From an uncultured bacterium (GTDB lineage Bacteria; Verrucomicrobiota; Lentisphaeria; Oligosphaerales; Oligosphaeraceae): a stretch of DNA of 14,368 nucleotides. The position numbers and the translations under genes were made by a program. Shown here piece after piece: positions 5,626 through 12,913 of this stretch. How positions within the stretch are numbered: position 1 is the first letter of the stretch; the number at the start of each line of letters is the position of its first letter. The stretch is taken from the NCBI GenBank assembly GCA_902783355.1, contig CACZQQ010000112.1, forward strand, positions 1-14,368, given 5' to 3'. Under the pieces are notes generated by a model. That model did no database searches. It saw only the letters and a list, made by a program, of their open reading frames with translations, and was not told the origin of the DNA.

Positions 5626-7125
5626 ATGACCATGGACCCCGCCAACTCTGCCCTACCCTGCACCGACAAGCCCTTCCTGGACGACCCGCAGGAGTTCCAC
5701 TTCGCCATCATCGCCGACCGCACGGGCGACGAGCGCCCCGGCCCCTTCGGCGAGGCCATGAAGGCGCTGAACCTGCTGCGGCCCGAATTCGCCATCTGCG
5801 TGGGCGATCTCGTGCAGGGCGGCTACGCCTACCGTGACGTGGCCTCCTGCACGGAGGGGATGAACAAGCAGTGGGACGAGGCGGAACAGTTCATTGGCCA
5901 GCTTGACATGCGCTTCTTCTACGTGGTGGGCAACCACGACATCAACCTGGGCTGGCCCACCCACCACCTGGCCCACGACGTCTCCAAGCGCGTCTGGCAT
6001 GAGCGGCACGGCGACAAGGGCTACTACGACTTCATGTACAAGGGCTGCCTTTTCGTCTGCCTGGACTCCATGGACGGGCGGGACGGGCGCATGCCGCTGC
6101 AGGGCATCACCGACGAACAGTACGCCTGGGCGCTGGAGACCATCCGTTCCCACAAGGCGGACGCACGCTGGACGTTCATCTTCATGCACATGCCCATCGA
6201 CTGGACGAGCGACAAGTGGCTCGCCTTCGAACGGCAGATCAACGACCTCGACTACACCCTCTTCTGCGGCGACTGGCACAACCATGTGAAGGCCGTCCGC
6301 CACGGCAAGAACTACTACATGATCGGCACCACCGGCGGTTGCTTCGACTTCGGCGTCAATGAGGATTTGCGCTACGGCATCATGGACTCCATCACGTGGG
6401 TCACCATGACCCGAAACGGCCCCGTCGTCGCCAACCTCCGCCTGAACGGCATCTTCGGCGACGACATCCAGCGGTGCGCCACCACCAAGGGCTGGATCGA
6501 GACCCCGCTGGACTACCCCGACCACAGGACCGTCGCCGACGGGCTGGATGAAGAACGGACCGACGGCGGCACCTACGACTGGCACTTCCGCCACGCCCTC
6601 ATCCTGCGCAACGACGCCTTCATCGTCAAGCCGGAGGTGGTCATCGCAGGCGACGGCATCATCCACCGCTGGGGCGGGCTGGACTGGTACGGCGACACCA
6701 GCTATCCGCGCCCGCCCGAACTGGACCGCCCCTTCTTCAACGAGCGCCGCGTCCTCAACATCGGCTGCATCGGCGACAAGGCCGAAAACCTGCTCTGGCG
6801 GCTGCGCCACGGCGAACTGGAGGCGACGACGCCCAAGGCCGTCATTCTCCACATCGGCACGGAGAACCTGCTGGCGGGGGACTCGCCGGAGAAGACCGCC
6901 GCCGCCGTCATGCGGAACGTGGCCGCCCTCCACGCCATCGTCCCGATGGCATACATATATGTTCTGGGGCCGTTGGAGAGACCCGACGGCACAGAGGCGC
7001 TCAATGCCCTCCTGCAAGAGGCGCTCGCGGCAGACGCGCGCGCCGAGTTCCTCGACCTCTCGGCGGCCTACCTCAAGGGCGGCACCGCCGCATTGGAGGC
7101 GTACTTCATGCAGAGGCTGAAATAA
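5626..7125 (+). CDS. Calcineurin-like metallophosphoesterase fused to a degenerate SGNH/GDSL domain
   Basis: The product is 499 aa from the ATG at 5626; ATG 5632 is equally possible and neither has a Shine-Dalgarno site. Residues about 24-275 are a metallophosphoesterase: FAIIADRTG (D31; the usual second-position histidine of D-x-H is replaced by T33), VGDL (D61), VVGNHD (N103, H104), FMHMP (H188) and CGDWHNH (H218, H220). Most metal ligands are kept. Residues about 336-499 align by eye with PAF-acetylhydrolase-like SGNH proteins (VLNIGCIGDKAENLLWRL, then VILHIGTENLL). However, the nucleophile block reads AGDG instead of GDS and no terminal D-x-x-H is present, so this half is probably not a hydrolase. 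There is no signal peptide or membrane segment. The substrate is unknown. The gene is transcribed separately from rpsD and the following cluster. Confidence 0.85.
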   Translation: MTMDPANSALPCTDKPFLDDPQEFHFAIIADRTGDERPGPFGEAMKALNLLRPEFAICVGDLVQGGYAYRDVASCTEGMNKQWDEAEQFIGQLDMRFFYVVGNHDINLGWPTHHLAHDVSKRVWHERHGDKGYYDFMYKGCLFVCLDSMDGRDGRMPLQGITDEQYAWALETIRSHKADARWTFIFMHMPIDWTSDKWLAFERQINDLDYTLFCGDWHNHVKAVRHGKNYYMIGTTGGCFDFGVNEDLRYGIMDSITWVTMTRNGPVVANLRLNGIFGDDIQRCATTKGWIETPLDYPDHRTVADGLDEERTDGGTYDWHFRHALILRNDAFIVKPEVVIAGDGIIHRWGGLDWYGDTSYPRPPELDRPFFNERRVLNIGCIGDKAENLLWRLRHGELEATTPKAVILHIGTENLLAGDSPEKTAAAVMRNVAALHAIVPMAYIYVLGPLERPDGTEALNALLQEALAADARAEFLDLSAAYLKGGTAALEAYFMQRLK

Positions 7126-7174
7126 GGAAGGGAGGAGGAGGCCGTGGCAGGTGCGCCGCAATCCGGCAGCCTGC

Positions 7175-7202
7175 CCGCGCCACGGCGCGGAAGGTTGTTT
7201 TT
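7175..7202 (+). terminator. Intrinsic terminator candidate after the phosphoesterase gene
   Basis: CCGCGC (7175-7180) pairs with GCGCGG (7185-7190) around a 4-nt loop, then AAGG and TTGTTTTT at 7195-7202. A competing longer stem pairs GCCGTGGC (7141-7148) with GCCACGGC (7179-7186). Either fold places GC pairs just before the T-tract. Confidence 0.55.
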
Positions 7203-7243
7203 GGGCATCAGCCAGTTTGGCGGAATGTCTCATGCCTATATTT

Positions 7244-7285
7244 CTGGCAAATATTGCAATTCATGGTAAATTATTCTGAATTACC
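7244..7285 (+). promoter_or_regulatory. Promoter region of the TonB-nadK-plsY-leuA-lysS-helicase cluster
   Basis: This is an AT-rich island in GC-rich DNA. A possible extended -10 is TGGTAAATT (hexamer 7267-7272), with CTGGCA (7244-7249) 17 bp upstream as a weak -35. An imperfect palindrome, GGTAA at 7265-7269 with TTACC at 7281-7285, overlaps it and could be an operator. Two near-identical units, TGAATTCCGCC and TGATTCCGCC, follow in tandem at 7297-7317. No RBS is seen before the ATG at 7327. Confidence 0.35.
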
Positions 7286-7326
7286 TTTTGCACGCCTGAA
7301 TTCCGCCTGATTCCGCCCCCTCACCC

Positions 7327-8163
7327 ATGAGAACCTGGTCCCTCATCTGCAGTGTCATCGCGCACGTGCTCCTCGTGCTCCTGATATTGGGCGTCTCCGC
7401 ATGGGTCAAGCCGCAGAAGCCGCCGGAGCTCCTTCCTCTGGAACTGGAGCTGATAGACACGGCGGCCGGCCCCGTTGCCCCCCCGCAGCCGCCGAACGTC
7501 GAACCGCCGCAGCCGGAAGAGCAGAAGCCGGAACCGCCGCCGGAAGAGGAGCCGCCGGAGCCGGAACCGGTCAAGGAGGACCCTCCGGAACCTGTTGAAG
7601 TCAAGCCGGATCCGCCCAAGCCGCCGGAAGTCAAGAGGCCGGATCCGCCCAAGCCGAAGACGCCCACCCTGCAGGAGCGCATGGAGGCCGCCCGGAAGAA
7701 GACCTCGCGCACGGTGACGCCGCCCAAGCCGCCCAGGCCCGACACGTCGCGCACAAGGGAGCTTGAGCGCACGCTGAGCAACTACGCCAACAACAGCAAG
7801 GGGGTCGTGATTCCCACGGCCAGCAGCGTCGCGGGCGTCTCCGCCGCGCAGATGAACAACTACAACAGCTACATGGCGCGCTGCGTGACCCCCCTTCTGA
7901 CCAGCCTGTGGCAGACATTGGGTCCGGACGGACTCGGCAGCGACGTGTCGCCTGTTGTCATCAACTTCTTCGTGGCCCCCAACGGCACCGTGCAGTCCTG
8001 CGTCATAAGCACCCCCTCCGACAATGCGCAGATGACCGCCGCCGCCCAGGCCCTGATCCGCGAACTGAACAAGCGGGGGCTTCCCCCCTTCTCCCAGGTG
8101 GGGCTCAGCACAGAGCGCAATGCGAGCCTCCCCATCCAATTCACCCTCAAGTACGCACGCTGA
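7327..8163 (+). CDS. TonB/TolA-like energy-transducing protein
   Basis: The product is 278 aa with the layout of TonB or TolA. It has a short cytoplasmic start and one membrane segment at about 5-26 (SLICSVIAHVLLVLLILGV). A long Pro/Glu/Lys-rich spacer at about 30-140 has repeated PPEP and PPKP units. A periplasmic C-terminal domain follows at about 175-275 (VVINFFVAPNGTVQSC, LPIQFTLKYAR). Such proteins span the periplasm and pass proton-motive force from ExbB-ExbD or TolQ-TolR to outer-membrane partners, so this implies a diderm cell. The histidine in the membrane helix (H13, SVIAH) matches the position known to matter in TonB. No exbB/exbD or tolQ/tolR lies in the window, so TonB versus TolA cannot be settled. 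The ATG has no SD site. Confidence 0.75.
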   Translation: MRTWSLICSVIAHVLLVLLILGVSAWVKPQKPPELLPLELELIDTAAGPVAPPQPPNVEPPQPEEQKPEPPPEEEPPEPEPVKEDPPEPVEVKPDPPKPPEVKRPDPPKPKTPTLQERMEAARKKTSRTVTPPKPPRPDTSRTRELERTLSNYANNSKGVVIPTASSVAGVSAAQMNNYNSYMARCVTPLLTSLWQTLGPDGLGSDVSPVVINFFVAPNGTVQSCVISTPSDNAQMTAAAQALIRELNKRGLPPFSQVGLSTERNASLPIQFTLKYAR

Positions 8164-8182
8164 CCTGCGCTCGCCCCTCCGT

Positions 8183-8971
8183 ATGGACACGACCTCCTCA
8201 GACATATGCCACCCAGGCATGACCTACCGGCTGACCGGCCGCAACCTGGATGACCTGGCCCCCCTCCTGGAACGATTCACGGACGCACGCCGCCTGCCGG
8301 AGGATTCCGGCGAGCGCCCCGATCTCGTCATCTGCCACGGCGGCGACGGGACGCTCCTCCAGGCCGAACGCGAATATCCCTGCATCCCGAAATTCGCCAT
8401 CCGCGACCGCGCCAACAACCCCAAATGCCCCCTGCATGGCGAAGACGAGGTCCTGGAGCATTTCTTCTCGGGACGCCTGCCCGGCCACCCCCTGCACCGC
8501 CTCCAGGCGCGCCTGGCCAGCGGCAAGACCCTCTTCGGCCTGAACGACATCGTCGTCGCGCGCAAGGTGCAGCTGGGGGCCATCCGCACACGCATCAGGC
8601 AGGACGGGCGCATGCTCTGCCCCGTCATGATTTCGGACGGCCTCATCCTGTGCACCCCCTTCGGCTCGACGGGCTACTTCCAGAGCATCACGCGCGGCCA
8701 CTTCCAGTGCGGCCTGGGGCTGGCCTACAACAACCCCATGAGCGGCGAATCCTTCACCATCCTGGAGGAAGGCTCCGAGGTCGAAGTCGAAGTCCTGCGC
8801 GGCCCTGCGACCGTCATGGCGGACAACAACCCCGACCTGTGCGAACTTGCCGACGACGAGTTCCTGACCATCCGTTTTTCCCCTGAATCCACCCTGGTCT
8901 TCGGGCTGGAGGCCTTCCGCTGCCCGGAATGCTCCCATCTGCGCTTCGCGGCCACCCCCGACGGGAAATAA
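8183..8971 (+). CDS. nadK: NAD kinase (divergent)
   Basis: The product is 262 aa from the ATG at 8183, 19 bp after the preceding stop; ATG 8219 is an alternative start, and neither has an SD site. NAD kinase phosphorylates NAD to NADP in the cytoplasm. Visible signatures are the nucleotide loop HGGDGTLLQ (G53-T57), NDIVVAR (N121, D122), and ISDGLILCTPFGSTGYF (D152, G153, T158-Y165), the counterpart of the usual D-G...TPTGSTAY block. Departures from the common form are TPFGSTGY in place of TPTGSTAY. The conserved GIN-G-LGFL strand after GGDGT is also missing and replaced by FAIRDRANNPKC. The fold is slightly short, lacking much of the usual first strand. A short C-terminal CPEC pair is present (FRCPECSHL). 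Confidence in the superfamily is high; activity is inferred. Confidence 0.85.
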   Translation: MDTTSSDICHPGMTYRLTGRNLDDLAPLLERFTDARRLPEDSGERPDLVICHGGDGTLLQAEREYPCIPKFAIRDRANNPKCPLHGEDEVLEHFFSGRLPGHPLHRLQARLASGKTLFGLNDIVVARKVQLGAIRTRIRQDGRMLCPVMISDGLILCTPFGSTGYFQSITRGHFQCGLGLAYNNPMSGESFTILEEGSEVEVEVLRGPATVMADNNPDLCELADDEFLTIRFSPESTLVFGLEAFRCPECSHLRFAATPDGK

Positions 8972-8997
8972 CACCCCAAAAACCACACATCCCCGAC

Positions 8998-9642
8998 ATG
9001 TCACAGAACATCCCCCTCAGCCTGGCAGCCGTCCTCCTCGTCTCCTACTTCATCGGAAGCATCCCATGGGGCTACCTCATCGGACGGGCGAACGGCATCG
9101 ACATCCGCAAATTCGGCAGCCACAACATCGGCGCCACCAACGTGACGCGCGTGCTGGGGGCCGTCCCCGGCCGCATCTGCTTCGTGCTGGATTTCCTGAA
9201 GGGCTGGTTCCCCGTGGTCTTCTTCGGCTCGGCGCGCGCCGCCTCCCACCTGGCCCTGACGCCTGGCTGGTGCGCGCTGCTGGCCGCGGCCGCGGCCGTC
9301 TTGGGGCACGTCTTCCCCGTGTGGCTGAAATTCAAGGGCGGCAAGGGCGTCGCCACCAGCATAGGCGCCTGCCTGGCGATGGCCTTCTGGGCCGTCGTCA
9401 TCGGCGCGCTGGCATGGTTCATCGTCTACAAGAAGACGCTCGTCGTCGCCATCGCCAGCCTGACCCTGGCCGTGGTGACGCCGCTCTCCGCGCTCATCCT
9501 GCGCCTCACCGGCCTCTCCTACATCCCCTGGCAGGCCATCGTCCTCATGTTCCTGCTGGGCGCGCTCATCGTCCTGCGCCACCGCGAGAACATCCAGCGC
9601 CTCCTCAAGGGAGAGGAGAACTCCTTCCAGAAGAAGGCGTGA
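8998..9642 (+). CDS. plsY: Glycerol-3-phosphate acyltransferase PlsY
   Basis: The product is 214 aa, an inner-membrane enzyme that transfers the acyl group from acyl-phosphate to glycerol 3-phosphate, the first step of phospholipid synthesis. All three conserved cytoplasmic loops are visible: GSIPWGYLIGR (20-30), GSHNIGATNVTR (40-51) and GHVFPVWLKFKGGKGVAT (103-120). A closing RHRENIQRLLKGEE (194-207) follows. About five hydrophobic segments fit the family topology. The start at 8998 was chosen because family members begin a few residues before the first helix; the longer frame from 8929 overlaps nadK and adds a charged, unrelated leader. PlsY normally works with PlsX, which is not in the window. 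The stop overlaps the RBS of the next gene. Confidence 0.95.
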   Translation: MSQNIPLSLAAVLLVSYFIGSIPWGYLIGRANGIDIRKFGSHNIGATNVTRVLGAVPGRICFVLDFLKGWFPVVFFGSARAASHLALTPGWCALLAAAAAVLGHVFPVWLKFKGGKGVATSIGACLAMAFWAVVIGALAWFIVYKKTLVVAIASLTLAVVTPLSALILRLTGLSYIPWQAIVLMFLLGALIVLRHRENIQRLLKGEENSFQKKA

Positions 9643-9654
9643 GGAGGCTTCCTC
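9641..9654 (+). promoter_or_regulatory. leuA ribosome binding site in a small hairpin overlapping the plsY stop
   Basis: GAGGAGG (9641-9647) overlaps the plsY TGA and sits 7 nt before the TTG start at 9655. GAGGA (9641-9645) can pair with TCCTC (9650-9654) across a 4-nt loop, hiding the site. A ribosome finishing plsY would open it, so the pair looks translationally coupled. Confidence 0.5.
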
Positions 9655-11340
9655 TTGTCTGCGGCCTCCAGCAAATCCGCCCGCCACGCCTGGATCGAGA
9701 AGCCCCTCGTGCAGGCGCCTGTCTGGTGTTCGGTCGACCTGCGTGACGGCAACCAGGCCCTTCCCGTCCCGCTGGCCCCGCGCCAGAAGCGGCGCTACCT
9801 GGAGCTGCTCCTGGAGACGGGCTTCCGCGAAATCGAGATCGGCTTCCCCACCGCCAGCCAGGACGACTGGCAGTTCACGCGGGACGTCATCACAGAGCAC
9901 CTCCTGCCGGAGGACGCATGGATGTCGGTCCTCATGCCCGCGCGGGAGGACCTTGTGCTTCACACGCTGGACAGCCTGCGCGGCTGCCGCCAGGCCATCC
10001 TGCATCTTTTCATTGCGACGAGCCCCCTCCACCGGCGCCATGTCCTGGGCATGACGCCGGGCCAGCTTCTCGCGCGCGTGCGCATGTCCGTGCTACGCCT
10101 GCGCGAAGTGTCGCTGGCGCAGCCCGAGAGCCGCTTCCGCCTGGAGTTCTCCCCCGAGGAGTTCTCCGATTCGGAGATGGACTTCGTGCTGGAAGTGGCG
10201 GAGACGGTCTTCGAGGCATGGCAGCCCGCCGCAGACGAGAAGGTCATCTTCAACCTGCCCTGCACGGTGGAGCGCGCGCTGCCCACCCGCTACGCCGACC
10301 AGGTGGCCGAGTTCATCGCGCGCAATCCGCATGGCGCCCAGAGCATCGTCTCCATCCACACGCACAACGACATGGGGACGGGCATCGCCGCCGCCGAGCT
10401 GGCGCTCCAGGCGGGCGCGCAGCGCGTGGAGGGGACGCTTTTCGGCAACGGCGAACGCGCCGGCAACCTCGACCTGACCGTCCTGGCCATCAACCTGCAG
10501 GCGATGGGAATCCGGCCGGGGCTCGACTTCTCGCATCTGGAATCCCTGCGCGACGAAGTGGCCGCCCTGACCCGCATGCCTGTCTCGCCACGCCATCCCT
10601 ACGCGGGGGCGCTCGCCTTCACCGCCTTCTCCGGCACCCATCAGGACGCCATCAGCAAGGGGCTTGAGCACCAGGCCGAAATCCAGCGGGAGTTCGGCCA
10701 ATGGAAGCTGCCCTACACGAACATCTCGCCTGAGACGCTGGGGCGCAGCTACCAGAAGTGCATCCGCATCAACAGCCAGTCGGGGCGCGGCGGCCTGGCC
10801 TTCGTCCTCCACGAGACGGCCGGCGTCACCATTCCCGAGCCGATGCTGGCGGACTTCAGGGAGATTGTGCAGCGGGCGGCGGACGCCAGCGGCGCCGAAA
10901 TGCAGCCCCTGCAGCTGTGGTCCCTCTTCCGCAACGAATACTGCCGCCTGGGCGGTCCCATCAAGCTACAGAGGTACTGGCCGCGGCCCGACCCGCAGCG
11001 GCCGCGCACCATCCACGCGGAAGTGCATGTCAGCTACCAAGGCAGGAACCACACGCTGACCGGACAGGGCGAAGGCCCCGTCTCCGCCTTCGGCGCCGCC
11101 ATCCGCCAGCTGCCGCTGCCGGCCTTCCGCCTGGAGAGCTACGAGGAGCACGCCCTGGGCAAGAGCGTCAACGCGGACTCCATCTCCATCGTCTCCATCT
11201 CCGCCGCGGACGGGCGCCTCTTCTACGGCGTCAGCTTCGGCACGAACATCGTGCAGAGCGCGGCCGAGGCGCTGACATCCGCCCTCAACCGGATGCTGCG
11301 GCGCGAAGCCCCTGAAAGCCAACAGACACCATCCACATAG
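9655..11340 (+). CDS. leuA: 2-isopropylmalate synthase (type 2 LeuA)
   Basis: The product is 561 aa and starts at TTG. It condenses acetyl-CoA with 2-oxoisovalerate, the first committed step of leucine synthesis. The opening WCSVDLRDGNQAL (24-36) is typical of the long type 2 form found in actinobacteria and fungi. Metal-binding HTHND (235-239), the GNGERAGNLDL block (264-274) and FTAFSGTHQDAISKG (322-336) are present. The C-terminal leucine-sensing domain spans about 450-548 (LTGQGEGPVSAFGAAI, NADSISIVSIS, NIVQSAAEALTSALNRM), so feedback inhibition by leucine is expected. No other leu or ilv genes lie nearby. The gene is 12 bp after plsY and 10 bp before lysS. Confidence 0.93.
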   Translation: MSAASSKSARHAWIEKPLVQAPVWCSVDLRDGNQALPVPLAPRQKRRYLELLLETGFREIEIGFPTASQDDWQFTRDVITEHLLPEDAWMSVLMPAREDLVLHTLDSLRGCRQAILHLFIATSPLHRRHVLGMTPGQLLARVRMSVLRLREVSLAQPESRFRLEFSPEEFSDSEMDFVLEVAETVFEAWQPAADEKVIFNLPCTVERALPTRYADQVAEFIARNPHGAQSIVSIHTHNDMGTGIAAAELALQAGAQRVEGTLFGNGERAGNLDLTVLAINLQAMGIRPGLDFSHLESLRDEVAALTRMPVSPRHPYAGALAFTAFSGTHQDAISKGLEHQAEIQREFGQWKLPYTNISPETLGRSYQKCIRINSQSGRGGLAFVLHETAGVTIPEPMLADFREIVQRAADASGAEMQPLQLWSLFRNEYCRLGGPIKLQRYWPRPDPQRPRTIHAEVHVSYQGRNHTLTGQGEGPVSAFGAAIRQLPLPAFRLESYEEHALGKSVNADSISIVSISAADGRLFYGVSFGTNIVQSAAEALTSALNRMLRREAPESQQTPST

Positions 11341-11350
11341 GACATACGCC

Positions 11351-12904
11351 ATGAACACCGAGAACACACCGAACCCGGCGCCCGTGTCGCCGGAGCAGAC
11401 CGCCGGCGTCATCGAACAGAGGCGCCAGAAGATCGAGCAGATGCGCGCGCAGGGAATCAACCTCTACGGGCACCGCGTGGACGGGCTGACCAGCACCGCC
11501 GTCATCCGCGAGGAATACGCGAAGCGCCATCCGGAGGGCGCCACGGCGGCCGAGGGGGCCGTGGAGCCGACCTACACGGTGGCGGGGCGCCTGATGACGC
11601 GTCGCGTCATGGGCAAGGCGCTCTTCGCCCATCTGCAGGACGGCGCCGGCCAGATGCAGTTCTACATGCAGCGGCCGGAGGTCGGCGACGAGGCCTACGC
11701 CTTCTTCAAGCAGCTGGACCTGGGCGACATCATCTCCATCACTGGTGAGCCCTTCGTCACCCGAACGGGCGAGCTCTCCATCCACGCCAAGTCCTTCGAG
11801 CTGCTCTCCAAGGCGATGCTGCCGCTGCCGGAGAAGTTCCACGGGCTGACGGACCAGGAGCAGTGCTACCGCCAGCGCTACGTGGACCTCATCTGCAACG
11901 AAGAGAGCCGCCGCGTCCTGCGCCTGCGCTCGGAGATCGTGGCGGCCTGCCGTGAATTCCTGACGCAGCGCGGCTTCATGGAGGTCGAAACCCCCATCCT
12001 GCAGACGCTGGCAGGCGGCGCGGCCGCGCGCCCCTTCAAGACCTATTTCAACGCGCTGGGCATCCCGATGTACATGCGCATCGCGCCTGAACTCTATCTC
12101 AAGCGCCTCATCGTCGGCGGCTTCGAGCGCGTCTTTGAAATCGGCCGCGACTTCCGCAACGAGGGGATGGACCGCAAGCACAACCCGGAGTTCACCGTCC
12201 TGGAGCTCTATCAGGCCTATTCCGACTGCCGCGGCATGATGGAGATCATGGAATCCCTCATCACCACTGTCGCGCAGAAGACCATCGGCACGCTGACGGT
12301 TCCCGGCAAGGAGCGGGACGCGGAAGGCAAGCCGACCTACATGATCAATCTCGCAAGCCCTTGGAGGCAAGTAAGTTATGGTGAACTCGTCGCAGAGCAT
12401 CTGGGGGCCGACTGGGAAGGCCTTCCCATCGAGGCGAAGCGCGCCCGCGCCAAGGAGCTCGACGTCGAAATCGAGCCTGACATGGACGACCTGCACATCA
12501 CCCACGAAATCTACGACAAGGTGATCGAGCCGACGCTCATCCAGCCGACCTTCGTCACGCGCCTGCCCGCCTATCTCGTCCCGCTGGCGAAGCGCTGCGC
12601 CGACAATCTGGCCCTCGTCGACGTCTACGAGCTGGAGATCGACGGCCGCGAGATGTGCCCCGGCTACAGCGAGCTGAACGATCCCGTCGACCAGCGCTCC
12701 CGCTTCAACGCGCAGCTCATCGGCCGCGCCGACACGGAGGGCGAAGTGGACCGCATCGACGAGGACTTCCTCACCGCGCTGGAGTATGGCATGCCGCCCA
12801 CCGGCGGCCTCGGCCTGGGCATCGACCGCCTCGTCATGCTCCTGACCGGCGCCGAATCCATCCGCGACGTCATCCTCTTCCCCGCCATGCGCCCAATCCA
12901 CTAA
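11351..12904 (+). CDS. lysS: Lysyl-tRNA synthetase, class II
   Basis: The product is 517 aa and charges tRNA-Lys. An OB-fold anticodon-binding domain (about 75-155, TVAGRLMTRRVMGKALFAHL) precedes the class II catalytic core. Motif 1 is RGFMEVETPIL (207-217), motif 2 is IGRDFRNEGMDRKHNPEF (264-281), and motif 3 is GLGLGIDRLVM (486-496). ELNDPVDQR (441-449) is the class-typical late core segment. Near it, REMCPGYS replaces the common REIANGFS; this is a local variation with no predicted loss. The leading residues up to about 20 are a loose Pro/Thr-rich tail. AGGA at 11339-11342, partly inside the leuA stop, is 8 nt before the ATG. Codons 333-350 use less GC-rich choices than the rest of the gene. 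Confidence 0.95.
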   Translation: MNTENTPNPAPVSPEQTAGVIEQRRQKIEQMRAQGINLYGHRVDGLTSTAVIREEYAKRHPEGATAAEGAVEPTYTVAGRLMTRRVMGKALFAHLQDGAGQMQFYMQRPEVGDEAYAFFKQLDLGDIISITGEPFVTRTGELSIHAKSFELLSKAMLPLPEKFHGLTDQEQCYRQRYVDLICNEESRRVLRLRSEIVAACREFLTQRGFMEVETPILQTLAGGAAARPFKTYFNALGIPMYMRIAPELYLKRLIVGGFERVFEIGRDFRNEGMDRKHNPEFTVLELYQAYSDCRGMMEIMESLITTVAQKTIGTLTVPGKERDAEGKPTYMINLASPWRQVSYGELVAEHLGADWEGLPIEAKRARAKELDVEIEPDMDDLHITHEIYDKVIEPTLIQPTFVTRLPAYLVPLAKRCADNLALVDVYELEIDGREMCPGYSELNDPVDQRSRFNAQLIGRADTEGEVDRIDEDFLTALEYGMPPTGGLGLGIDRLVMLLTGAESIRDVILFPAMRPIH

Positions 12905-12913
12905 CCTCCTCCT

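Noticed and set aside
5653..7233. Minus-strand 526-residue open frame opposite the phosphoesterase
   Set aside because: It is complementary to a gene with conserved metal-binding motifs; the antisense product is low-complexity and has no family features.
7475..7640. Short imperfect tandem repeats (CCGCCGGAA-like) suggesting a CRISPR or satellite
   Set aside because: They encode the Pro/Glu/Lys-rich spacer of the TonB-like protein and are irregular in unit length, as expected for such spacers.
12378..12530. Possible internal small gene in lysS starting at ATG 12378 after GGAGG
   Set aside because: The frame is about 50 codons, has no recognisable product, and lies fully within conserved lysS sequence.
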